Shown here: piece by piece, positions 50,865 to 58,062 of the stretch | Layout of the letters: each line of letters starts with the position of its first letter | How positions within the stretch are numbered: position 1 is the first letter of the stretch | Origin: Zeimonas sp003577305 | GTDB lineage: Bacteria > Pseudomonadota > Gammaproteobacteria > Burkholderiales > Burkholderiaceae_E | Reading direction: 5' to 3' | Assembly (NCBI GenBank): GCA_030263385.1 | Contig: SZOX01000021.1 | Coordinates: 5,128 to 69,127, forward strand | Length of the DNA stretch: 64,000 bases | Translations under genes and position numbers: made by a program | Notes under the pieces: model-generated | Seen by the model: only the letters and a program-made list of their open reading frames with translations | Database searches by the model: none | Told to the model about the DNA's origin: nothing

Positions 50865-51208
50865 ACCATGAGCGTCCACTGCGCCTTCCGGAAAACCGCC
50901 GTATCCTGGACCTGCCGCACGGCATCGAGACCAAGGCGCCCGGCATTCGCGAGGACACGCCCTCCGGCACGGTGATGCATATCGACGCGAGGCTCTCCGG
51001 TGCAAGCTGGGCAGTGGCCCATCGGCAGGCCGACTTGCCCGGCAGACGCTGCGCCAGGTCGACGCCGCTCACGCCTCGGACCTGTCGCCCGCCATCGGCG
51101 GGAACGGCCAGCGCGTTCCTGCGCATCGATGCCGGCACCTGCCTCGATCCGTGGCTGCGCGGCCTTCCGGCTGCTGACGGCTGAAAACTTCGCGCCTGAA
51201 AGCTTCGC
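50865..51208. other. Gap between the toxin gene and arsR, no gene recognised
   Basis: Open frames exist on both strands (for example plus 50852-51184 and minus 50747-51229), but none has a recognisable domain, a good ribosome binding site or coding-like composition. I read this as remnant DNA. The arsR promoter follows directly. Confidence 0.5.
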
Positions 51209-51257
51209 TTGCGGCTGTCGATCCGGCACGCTATAGTACTCGTAATTTCTATAATTA
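51209..51257 (+). promoter_or_regulatory. arsR promoter and overlapping dyad operator
   Basis: TTGCGG (51209-51214), a 17-base spacer and TATAGT (51232-51237) form a plausible sigma-70 promoter. Downstream the inverted repeat TAATTTCTATAATTA (51243-51257; arms TAATT and AATTA) sits across the expected start of transcription and contains a second -10-like TATAAT (51250-51255). An AT-rich dyad here is a fitting ArsR binding site, so autorepression relieved by arsenite is likely. Confidence 0.6.
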
Positions 51258-51264
51258 TCGAACG

Positions 51265-51588
51265 ATGGAAGAAAGCACTGTCGTCAAGGCGTTGGCTGCC
51301 CTGGCCCAGCCCCATCGGCTTCGCGCCTTCAGGGCTCTTGTCGTGGCCGGCAAGGCAGGCTTGACGCCCGGCACGATGGCGGACGGACTCCGGATGCCGG
51401 CGGCGACGCTGTCCTTCCATCTGAAGGAGTTGACCAACGCGGGCCTCGTCACCCAGGAGCGCATCGGCCGCCACCTCGTCTACCGCGCCGAATTCGACCG
51501 CATGGGCGAGCTCCTTGCCTACCTGACCGAGAACTGCTGCCAGGGCGAGCGGCGCCCGGCGCAGGTCGGCCCGGCCTGCGCCTGCTGA
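51265..51588 (+). CDS. arsR: ArsR-family arsenic-responsive repressor with C-terminal cysteines
   Basis: A 107-residue winged-helix repressor: ALAALAQPHRLRAFRALV, MADGLRMPAATLSFHLKELT and GRHLVYRAEFDRM. It lacks the classical ELCVCDL metal site in the recognition-helix region. Instead Cys91 and Cys92 (ENCCQG) and Cys105 and Cys107 (ACAC) lie at the C-terminus, resembling the Acidithiobacillus-type ArsR, where C-terminal cysteines bind As(III). It precedes arsM by 43 bp and probably controls itself and arsM through the dyad just upstream. Confidence 0.9.
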   Translation: MEESTVVKALAALAQPHRLRAFRALVVAGKAGLTPGTMADGLRMPAATLSFHLKELTNAGLVTQERIGRHLVYRAEFDRMGELLAYLTENCCQGERRPAQVGPACAC

Positions 51589-51631
51589 CGGCACCGCGTC
51601 TCTCCGTCACCGAACGAAATCGAGGCATTCC

Positions 51632-52483
51632 ATGAGTGAAGCGGACATCAGGCACGTGATCAGGCAGAAGTACGGCGAGGCGGCTCGCCGGGTCGTCCAG
51701 CCCGACGCGGCGACATCCTGTTGCGGAGGAGCGGTTCCGGTGCCCTCGACATCGTGTTGCTCGACCGGCGCGCTGGCCGGCACCGATCCGATCACCCGCG
51801 ACCTCTACGACTCCGTGCAGACCGGGCAGCTGCCGGAAGCCGCGGTGCTCGCGTCGCTCGGCTGCGGCAACCCGACCGCGCTGGCCGAACTGAAGGCCGG
51901 CGAGACGGTACTCGATCTCGGCTCCGGCGGCGGCATCGACGTGCTGCTGTCGGCCAGGCGCGTGGGGCCCACCGGCAAGGCGTACGGCCTCGACATGACC
52001 GACGAGATGCTCGCGCTCGCCGACGAGAACAGGCGCAAGGCCGGCGCGACCAACGTCGAGTTCCTGAAGGGCGAGATCGAGCACGTTCCGCTGCCCGATG
52101 CGTCGGTCGACGTGATCATCTCGAACTGCGTGATCAACCTCTCGGCAGACAAGGACCAGGTGTTGCGTGAGGCGTTCAGGGTGCTCCGGCCCGGGGGCCG
52201 CTTCGCGGTCTCCGACGTGGTCACCCGCGGCGGGATTCGCCCGGAGATCCGGCGCAGCGTGCTGGCCTGGGTTGGCTGTGTCGCCGGTGCCCTCGACGAA
52301 GGCGAGTATCGCGACAAGCTCGCACGAGCCGGATTCGTCGACATCGACGTCGAGCCGACGCGGATCTACACGGCCGAGGACGCGCGCGAGTTCCTCGGTG
52401 CCAATGGGCTGGATGCGTCCGCCGTCGGCGACGACATCGACGGCAAGTTCTTCAGCGCGTTCATTCGCGCCCGGAAACCCTGA
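51632..52483 (+). CDS. arsM: Arsenite S-adenosylmethionine methyltransferase
   Basis: A 283-residue SAM-dependent methyltransferase that converts As(III) to methylated, partly volatile arsenicals. The SAM-binding motif is VLDLGSGGGIDVLLSARRVG (residues 93-112). The conserved As-binding cysteines correspond to Cys78 (LGCGNP), Cys166 (SNCVINL) and Cys216 (VGCVAGA). Two more pairs, Cys30/31 and Cys42/43, stand in the N-terminal extension and may bind arsenic. It forms a two-gene unit with arsR; no arsenite efflux pump or arsenate reductase gene is nearby. A large palindrome begins 5 bp after the stop. Confidence 0.94.
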   Translation: MSEADIRHVIRQKYGEAARRVVQPDAATSCCGGAVPVPSTSCCSTGALAGTDPITRDLYDSVQTGQLPEAAVLASLGCGNPTALAELKAGETVLDLGSGGGIDVLLSARRVGPTGKAYGLDMTDEMLALADENRRKAGATNVEFLKGEIEHVPLPDASVDVIISNCVINLSADKDQVLREAFRVLRPGGRFAVSDVVTRGGIRPEIRRSVLAWVGCVAGALDEGEYRDKLARAGFVDIDVEPTRIYTAEDAREFLGANGLDASAVGDDIDGKFFSAFIRARKP

Positions 52484-52488
52484 GAACG

Positions 52489-52637
52489 TGTGAAGCAATC
52501 ATCCGCTCCCGTCCTGCACGCCAGGAAGCGCCCGTGCTTCGTTGCAAATGCTCGCCATATCGGCCGATATGGCTGCGCTTTGCGCCTCGCCCGCGCGCTT
52601 CCTGGCGTGCCTTCCGGGCGCGGCCGATTGCTTCACA
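52489..52637. repeat. 149-bp interrupted palindrome between arsM and the enoyl-CoA hydratase gene
   Basis: Nested inverted repeats share one centre near 52563. The outer arms are TGTGAAGCAATC (52489-52500) and GATTGCTTCACA (52626-52637), 12 of 12 matching. The middle arms are GCACGCCAGGAAGCGC (52516-52531) and GCGCTTCCTGGCGTGC (52595-52610), 16 of 16 matching. The core is the perfect palindrome CCATATCGGCCGATATGG (52555-52572). The segments between are only partly complementary. It has the form of a REP/BIME- or MITE-like element or of a very large bidirectional hairpin. No clear target-site duplication is visible. Confidence 0.85.
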
Positions 52638-52686
52638 GCGACGGAAGCGCGAAGCGGCCGCGCCGGGCGCCCCCGGAGGAGATGAC

Positions 52687-53475
52687 ATGACGATCGCGAC
52701 GCGAAACGCAGGCGACGAAGTGCGCGTCGAGGCGCTCGGCAGTGTCGGCTACATCCGGCTCAACCGCGCCGGTTCGCTCAACGCGCTCGACGTCGCCTTC
52801 TGCGAGGCCATCGACAGTGCGGTCCTGCGCTTCGAGCGCGATCCCGGGATCAAGGTCCTGCACATCTCGTCGATGCTGAAGCACTTCTGCGCGGGCGCCG
52901 ACATCGCGGAGATGTCGAAGATGAGCGCCGGGCAGGCGAAGGCGAGCGCCTTCGTCGGCTGTGTCAGGGAAGTGCCGAAGGCGAAAAAACCCGTCGTGGT
53001 CGCGGTCAACGGTATCGCGGCGGGCGCAGGCTGCGAACTGGTCGAGATGTGCGACGTGGTCGTCGCCGCCGAGTCGGCCCGGTTCATGCACCCGGAGATC
53101 ACGCTCGCGGCGATGTCCGGCGCCGGTGGCATCCAGAGATTCGCCCGGGTGGCGGGCAAGCACGTCGCGATGGACGTGATGCTCACCGGAAGGGCGCTCA
53201 CCGCGAGCGAAGCGCATGCGGCCGGACTGGTGTCGAGAGTCGTTGCCGACGACGACTTGTTCGAGGTCAGCAGGCAGGTGGCCGAACGGATCGCCGGCCA
53301 TTCCGGACCGGTGGCGCGCCGGATCAAGGCGACGATCAATGCGACCCAGCAGGGTATCGAGCAGGGGCTCGTCGACGAAATGAACGCGTTCCAGCAGTGC
53401 TTCGCGGAGCCCGACTTCCGCGAAGGGCTGGAAGCGTTTCTGCAGAAGCGAAAGCCCGCCTTCCGGATGATATGA
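52687..53475 (+). CDS. Enoyl-CoA hydratase/isomerase family protein
   Basis: A 262-residue crotonase-fold enzyme. The oxyanion-hole blocks are LKHFCAGADIAEM and VNGIAAGAGCELVEMCDVVV. Both acid-base glutamates of true hydratases are retained: the Glu in GCELVE and the Glu in HPEITLAAMSGAGGIQR. Hydration of a 2-enoyl-CoA in fatty acid or aromatic breakdown is likely. The ATG is set by CGGAGGAGATGAC, a strong SD lying just after the palindrome, so expression may depend on read-through or a promoter inside that element. Confidence 0.9.
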   Translation: MTIATRNAGDEVRVEALGSVGYIRLNRAGSLNALDVAFCEAIDSAVLRFERDPGIKVLHISSMLKHFCAGADIAEMSKMSAGQAKASAFVGCVREVPKAKKPVVVAVNGIAAGAGCELVEMCDVVVAAESARFMHPEITLAAMSGAGGIQRFARVAGKHVAMDVMLTGRALTASEAHAAGLVSRVVADDDLFEVSRQVAERIAGHSGPVARRIKATINATQQGIEQGLVDEMNAFQQCFAEPDFREGLEAFLQKRKPAFRMI

Positions 53476-53508
53476 GCGGTGGGCGCTGCGCAAGGCGCCG
53501 CAGCGCGT

Positions 53509-54189
53509 TCAATCCGGGTGGCCGTCCAGCCGCGCCGACCAGTCTTCCGTGCGCCCGCTGGCCAGCCGGCCCTCGAACAGTCGGCGCCAGCTCGGCGTGA
53601 GCGGCAGCCGCAGCACCGGCGCGAGGCGCTCGGCGCTCACTTCGCGGTCGCGGATGAGTGCGAGCAGCGCGGCGACGCTGTAGGTGGGCCAGGGGCGCTC
53701 GAGCAGTTCGAGCCGGTCGCCGGCCGCGACGAAGCCCGGTTCGATCACGCGCAGGTACCAGCCGGCACGCAGGCTGCGCTGCACCCGTGCCGCCATGTCC
53801 GGCACGCCGAACCGCAGGTTCAGCTTGTAGCAGGGCTGGCGACCCTGGCTCACTTCGAAGACGGCGCTGCCGATGCGCCAGCGATCGCCGATGAACACGT
53901 CGTGTTCGTCGATGCCGTCGAGGCTCAGGTTCTCGCCGAAGGCACCGGGTGCGTCGAGCAAGGGCGAGGGGGCGAGCGCCTCGCGCCACCAGGCGTAGTG
54001 CGCCCACGCGTAGCAGTGCACTGCCTTGTCGGGGCCGCCATGCGCGCGCAGGTCGGCCTGTGCGTCGCCGACCAGGCCCAGGCGTTGCACCCGGCGCGCG
54101 CCCGCGACAGGGTGCTTGTCGATCCCGCTTGTCGTGTTCCCGAGCGGCGCGACGCCGCCTTCGAGCACGAGACGAACCCGTGCAGTCAT
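53509..54189 (-). CDS. MOSC-domain protein (YiiM-like)
   Basis: A 226-residue protein with a MOSC domain at about residues 30-165 and the 3-alpha domain at the C-terminus. Marks are GIDKHPV, GLVGDAQADLRAHGGPDKAV, FGENLSLDGIDEHDVFIGD and the conserved cysteine in GRQPCYKLNLRFG. MOSC proteins act with molybdenum cofactor; the E. coli relative YiiM reduces 6-hydroxylaminopurine. This could link to molybdoenzymes such as NarG, but the substrate is unknown. It is divergent from the CDGSH gene. Confidence 0.88.
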   Translation of the reverse strand: MTARVRLVLEGGVAPLGNTTSGIDKHPVAGARRVQRLGLVGDAQADLRAHGGPDKAVHCYAWAHYAWWREALAPSPLLDAPGAFGENLSLDGIDEHDVFIGDRWRIGSAVFEVSQGRQPCYKLNLRFGVPDMAARVQRSLRAGWYLRVIEPGFVAAGDRLELLERPWPTYSVAALLALIRDREVSAERLAPVLRLPLTPSWRRLFEGRLASGRTEDWSARLDGHPD

Positions 54190-54326
54190 GATCGCTCCGT
54201 TGGGCAGCGAGGCCCTTGCCGCGCCCGGAACGCCGATACGCTCCGGGGCAGGGCATGCTTCGGCATGTGATGATTGTAGAACGTGCGCGCTCTCCGGATG
54301 CGAGCGCATCCCGGGAGCGAAGATCG

Positions 54327-54458
54327 ATGAGCGAACCGACCATTGCGCAGAAGGCACCGTACCCCGTCGAAGTGGATGCCGGCAAGACCTGTTGGTGGTG
54401 CGCCTGCGGACTGAGCAGGACGCAGCCGTTCTGCGACGGCACGCACAAGACGCTCTGA
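54327..54458 (+). CDS. Small CDGSH iron-sulfur protein
   Basis: A 43-residue protein with one CDGSH-type motif, CACGLSRTQPFCDGTH, whose three Cys and one His are the expected ligands of a [2Fe-2S] cluster. At 43 residues it is a minimal single-motif form. The ATG at 54327 is chosen because the family core starts soon after; upstream in-frame codons look non-coding. Role unknown, probably redox or iron handling. Confidence 0.82.
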   Translation: MSEPTIAQKAPYPVEVDAGKTCWWCACGLSRTQPFCDGTHKTL

Positions 54459-54543
54459 CCCGCCCGCGGGTGATCGCCGGCCGCGGTGCCACGGTCTCGG
54501 CCTTCGACGACCCGATGCGCCGCGCGCGATCAGGGAGTCGCGA

Positions 54544-55545
54544 TCAGGCGGCGCGGCGCTTGGCGCCCGGCAGCCGGGCGGCGCACAGTGCCGCCATCTG
54601 TTCGCACGCCGCTTCGTATTCGCGGCCGAGGCGCTCGACGAGTTCGGCGGCGTCCGGGATGTCGTGCACCGCGCCGATGCCCTGGCCGCAGCCCCAGATC
54701 GTCTTCCATGTCTTGGGCTTGTCGCGACCGGAGCCGAAGTTCATCTTCGACGGGTCGCTGGCCGGCAGGTTGTCGGGGTCGAGGCCGGCGTTGCGGATCG
54801 AAGGCTTCAGGTAGTTGCCCAGCACGCCGGTGAACAGGTTCGTGTAGACGATGTCCTCGGCCGAGCACTCGACGATCATCCGCTTGTAGGCCTCGTCGGC
54901 GCGCGCTTCCTTCGTGGCGATGAACGCCGAGCCGATGTAGGCGAGGTCGGCGCCGATCGCCTGTGCCGCGAGCACCGAGCGGCCGGTGGCGATCGCGCCG
55001 GACAACAGCAGCGGCCCGTCGAACCAGGCGCGGATCTCCTGCACCAGCGCGAACGGCGACAGCCCGCCGGCGTGGCCGCCGGCACCCGCGGCCACCGCGA
55101 TCAGCCCGTCGGCGCCCTTGTCGATCGCCTTGCGCGCGAAACTGTCGTTGATCACGTCGTGCAGCACGATGCCGCCGTAGCCGTGCACCGCGTCGTTGAC
55201 CTCGACCCGCGCGCCCAGCGAGGTGATCACGATCGGCACGCGATACTTCACGCACAGCGCCAGGTCGTGTTCGAGCCGGTCGTTCGACCTGTGCACGATC
55301 TGGTTCACCGCGAACGGGGCGGCCGGGCGATCGGGGTGGCGGCGATCGTGCCCGGCGAGTTCGCCGGTGATCTGCTGCAGCCATTCCTCGAGCCGTTCGG
55401 CCGGACGCGCGTTGAGCGCCGGGAACGAACCGACGATGCCGGCCTTGCACTGCGCGGCGACCAGGTCTGGGTTCGAGATGATGAACAGCGGCGCGCCGAC
55501 GATCGGCAGGCGAAGCTTGTCTTTCAGGATCGGGGGCAGACTCAT
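54544..55545 (-). CDS. Nitronate monooxygenase (2-nitropropane dioxygenase family)
   Basis: A 333-residue FMN-dependent TIM-barrel enzyme that oxidises alkyl nitronates. Family features are LRLPIVGAPLFIISNPDLV, CKAGIVGSFPALNARP, AVAAGAGGHAGGLSPFALV (with the conserved catalytic-site His) and LLLSGAIATGRSVLAAQAIG, GSAFIATKEA. The C-terminal region GCGQGIGAVHDIP is also typical of the class II group. It is transcribed away from the MFS gene at 55689, with a 143-bp gap. Confidence 0.92.
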   Translation of the reverse strand: MSLPPILKDKLRLPIVGAPLFIISNPDLVAAQCKAGIVGSFPALNARPAERLEEWLQQITGELAGHDRRHPDRPAAPFAVNQIVHRSNDRLEHDLALCVKYRVPIVITSLGARVEVNDAVHGYGGIVLHDVINDSFARKAIDKGADGLIAVAAGAGGHAGGLSPFALVQEIRAWFDGPLLLSGAIATGRSVLAAQAIGADLAYIGSAFIATKEARADEAYKRMIVECSAEDIVYTNLFTGVLGNYLKPSIRNAGLDPDNLPASDPSKMNFGSGRDKPKTWKTIWGCGQGIGAVHDIPDAAELVERLGREYEAACEQMAALCAARLPGAKRRAA

Positions 55546-55632
55546 GGTTTCGGGCTCTCGTCGTCCTGCTCGGGCGCAACGTGCGCGCAAGCCGCATGGT
55601 GCCATCTTCCGTTCGGGCGGGGCACCCGACGA

Positions 55633-55692
55633 TACAATCGCCGCATGAGCGATCGGCCTGCAGATCCCCGCATTCGGGCGTGCGCGAGATGA
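55633..55692 (+). promoter_or_regulatory. Candidate leaderless promoter and 15-codon mini-ORF before the MFS gene
   Basis: TACAAT (55633-55638) lies exactly 6 bases before an ATG at 55645. That ATG opens a 15-codon ORF beginning MSDRPADP, whose TGA stop overlaps the MFS start (ATGA at 55689-55692). The MFS gene itself has no good SD. Translation could reach it by coupling from the mini-ORF. No -35 is clear. Confidence 0.35.
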
Positions 55693-56882
55693 CCGGATCG
55701 GCGAACGGGGCGGGAGCGGGTCGCGCGGCCGTGCTGGTGGGCGCAGGCATGGTCGCCGCGCTCAACGTCGGCAAGCTGCCGCCGGCACTGCACGAGCTTC
55801 AGCACGAGTTCGGCCTGTCGCTGGTGCAGGTGAGCTGGATGCTCTCGCTGTTCCTGCTCGGTTCGGCGCTGTTCGGCATCGTCGGCGGCTCGCTCGCCGA
55901 TCGCTTCGATCCGCGGCGCGTGATGATCGGCGGGCTGCTGCTCACCGCACTCACCGGCGCGCTGGGCGCGCTGGCGCAGAGCGCGCCGGTGCTGTTCGCG
56001 AGCCGCGCGCTCGAGAGCGTGGCGTTCCTGCTCACCGTGCTGCCGGCGCCGGCGTTGCTGCGCCGGACAGTGCCCGGCGCCTCGTTGCGCGGCTGGCTGG
56101 GCGTCTGGGCCACCTACATGCCGATCGGCATGGGCGCCGCGCTGTTCTTCGCGCCGGCGCTGATGACCCTGGGCGGGTGGCGAGGCGCGTGGGCGTTCTG
56201 CGCCGCCGTCGCGGCGGCCTGGGCGCTGCTGGTCGCGGCCACCCAGCCGCGCGGCGCGGCGCACGCTGCCCCGCCGGCACCGATCGGCACGCTCGCGCTC
56301 GCGACGCTGCGCTCGCGCGGGCCGTGGCTGCTCGCGCTTTGCTTCGGGTTCTATGCCGGGCAGTTCATGGGCATCTTCGGCTTCCTGCCGAGCGTGTACG
56401 CCGAATACGGCGTCTCGGCCCAGCTGGGCGCATCGCTGACCGCGTTGGCGGTGGCGAGCAACGCCGGTGGCGGACTCGCAGCGGGCCTGCTGATGCAGCG
56501 AGGCGTCGATCGCTCGACGCTGATCGTCGTCGTCGGCCTCACGATGGCCACGTGCGCCTGGCTCGCGTTCGGAAGTGCGGTGGATTTCGGCTGGCGCTAC
56601 GCGGCGATCGTGGTGCTCTCGGCGGTAGGCGGACTGATTCCCGGCGCCCTGTTCGCGACCGCGCCCTTCTATGCGCCGTCGATCGCGGCGGTATCCACCA
56701 CGGTCGGCCTGATGCAGCAGGGATCGGGCCTCGGTCAGTTGCTGCTGCCTCCGGCGATCGCCGCGCTCGCGCAATACAGCGGCGGATGGAGTTCGACCTG
56801 GATCGCCACCGGAGCGGCAGCACTGGTCACGGTGGCGCTCGGCCTGTCGATCAGGCGCTACGACGCAGTGAGGCCGCGTTGA
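55689..56882 (+). CDS. Major facilitator superfamily transporter (CynX/OxlT-like)
   Basis: A 397-residue inner-membrane transporter with 12 predicted TM helices. The MFS motif between helices 2 and 3 is GGSLADRFDPRRVMIGG. The helix-1 block ALNVGKLPPALHELQHEFG and the second half (GFYAGQFMGIFGFLPSVYAE) suggest a small-anion or drug efflux group, but I cannot name a substrate. The ATG at 55689 is chosen by the position of the first helix; a GTG at 55680 is in frame. It converges with the ccm operon (22-bp gap). Confidence 0.85.
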   Translation: MTGSANGAGAGRAAVLVGAGMVAALNVGKLPPALHELQHEFGLSLVQVSWMLSLFLLGSALFGIVGGSLADRFDPRRVMIGGLLLTALTGALGALAQSAPVLFASRALESVAFLLTVLPAPALLRRTVPGASLRGWLGVWATYMPIGMGAALFFAPALMTLGGWRGAWAFCAAVAAAWALLVAATQPRGAAHAAPPAPIGTLALATLRSRGPWLLALCFGFYAGQFMGIFGFLPSVYAEYGVSAQLGASLTALAVASNAGGGLAAGLLMQRGVDRSTLIVVVGLTMATCAWLAFGSAVDFGWRYAAIVVLSAVGGLIPGALFATAPFYAPSIAAVSTTVGLMQQGSGLGQLLLPPAIAALAQYSGGWSSTWIATGAAALVTVALGLSIRRYDAVRPR

Positions 56883-56904
56883 GAAGCCGGGGGTGTGAAC
56901 CGCC

Positions 56905-57471
56905 CTACTGCTCGCCGAGCAGCCGGCGTGCGCGCTCCAGGTCGGAACCCTCCGCGGCTGCGCGTGCCGCGTCGGCCGCCTGCGCCGCCCGGCTGCGTCG
57001 CTGCACCCGCCACCAGACGAGGCCGCCCGACAGCAGCAACGCGAACGGGCCGAGCCACAGCAGCCAGGTACTGCTCTTCATCGGCGGCCGGTAGAGGACG
57101 AAGTCGCCGTAGCGCTGCACGAGGTAGGCCTTGATCTCGTCGTCGCTGCGCCCGGCGAGGATCTGGTTCTCGACCTGGTGGCGCAGGTCGGCGGCGAGTT
57201 CGGCGTTGGAATCGGCCAGCGTCTGGTTCTGGCAGACCAGGCAACGCAGCTCCTCGGCGAGTCGGTGGTAGCGCGCGCGCTGTTCGGGTGAACCGAGAAT
57301 GCCGGTGTCGGTGGGTCCGGTGGCGGCGGCGGTGGCGGCGGGGGAAGCGGGCGCTGCGGTGGCGGGGGCGGAAGCGGCGGCAGGCGCATCCGCGGCGCCA
57401 GCCGGCCAGGGCAGCGACGCGCCGAGCAGCGCGGCGGCGAGCGAGACGATCGCGAGCGGCGTGCGCATCAT
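56905..57471 (-). CDS. ccmH: Cytochrome c maturation protein CcmH
   Basis: A 188-residue membrane-anchored thioredox protein that keeps the apocytochrome c heme-binding cysteines reduced for ligation. It has a signal peptide (AIVSLAAALLGASLP), then the motif LRCLVCQNQ with Cys77 and Cys80. VENQILAGRSDDEIKAYLVQ and YGDFVLYRPP follow, and a C-terminal TM helix (LLWLGPFALLLSGGLVWW). An Ala/Pro-rich insert of about 25 residues follows the signal. The start overlaps the ccmG stop (ATGA). It is the last gene of this ccm operon. Confidence 0.94.
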   Translation of the reverse strand: MMRTPLAIVSLAAALLGASLPWPAGAADAPAAASAPATAAPASPAATAAATGPTDTGILGSPEQRARYHRLAEELRCLVCQNQTLADSNAELAADLRHQVENQILAGRSDDEIKAYLVQRYGDFVLYRPPMKSSTWLLWLGPFALLLSGGLVWWRVQRRSRAAQAADAARAAAEGSDLERARRLLGEQ

Positions 57472-58001
57472 GAGCCGCGCAGCTGCCGCACCATCGGCAG
57501 CACCTTGTTTTGCAGCACGTCGCGCGTGACCGGGCCGACCTGCTTGAAGCGGATCACGCCGTGCTGGTCGATCAAAAAGGTTTCGGGGGCGCCGTAGACG
57601 CCGTAGTCGATCGCCACGCCGCCCTTGATGTCGCTGACCACCACCATGTACGGATTGCCCAGCTTGCGCAGCCACGCGATCGAGTTGTCGGGCATGTCTT
57701 TCCAGGCCAGTCCCACGATCGGCAGCTCGCCGGACTTCGCGAGGTCGTTGAACACCGGGTGCTCGACCTGGCAGGCCGAGCACCACGAACCCCAGACGTT
57801 GAGCAGCCAGACCTGTCCGCGCATCGCCTCGGGCGTCCAGGCGCGCGACAGGTCGTGCGTGACCGGCAGCGAGAACATCGGCGCCGGCTTGCCGATCAGC
57901 GGCGACGGAATCTCGCGCGGATCGCGATCGAGGCCCCTCATCAGGAACCACGCGATCACGGCAAAGACCGCGACCGGAAGGACGAAGCGCATCGCCCTCA
58001 T
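57468..58001 (-). CDS. ccmG: Thiol:disulfide interchange protein CcmG/DsbE
   Basis: A 177-residue thioredoxin-fold protein anchored by an N-terminal helix (VLPVAVFAVIAWFLM). The active site is WCSAC with Cys74 and Cys77. The acidic GxxE loop typical of DsbE is present as YGVYGAPETFLID, including the cis-Pro region. It reduces CcmH or apocytochrome in the periplasm. It lies 61 bp behind ccmF and overlaps ccmH. Confidence 0.95.
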   Translation of the reverse strand: MRAMRFVLPVAVFAVIAWFLMRGLDRDPREIPSPLIGKPAPMFSLPVTHDLSRAWTPEAMRGQVWLLNVWGSWCSACQVEHPVFNDLAKSGELPIVGLAWKDMPDNSIAWLRKLGNPYMVVVSDIKGGVAIDYGVYGAPETFLIDQHGVIRFKQVGPVTRDVLQNKVLPMVRQLRGS

Positions 58002-58062
58002 CGCGGTGCGCTCCCGTGCAGAAGACGGAGGGCGGGGCGGACTGCGCGACCGCGGGTGCCGA

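Noticed and set aside
50747..51229. A minus-strand 160-codon ORF between the toxin gene and arsR
   Set aside because: No domain, no ribosome binding site and biased composition; probably not a gene.
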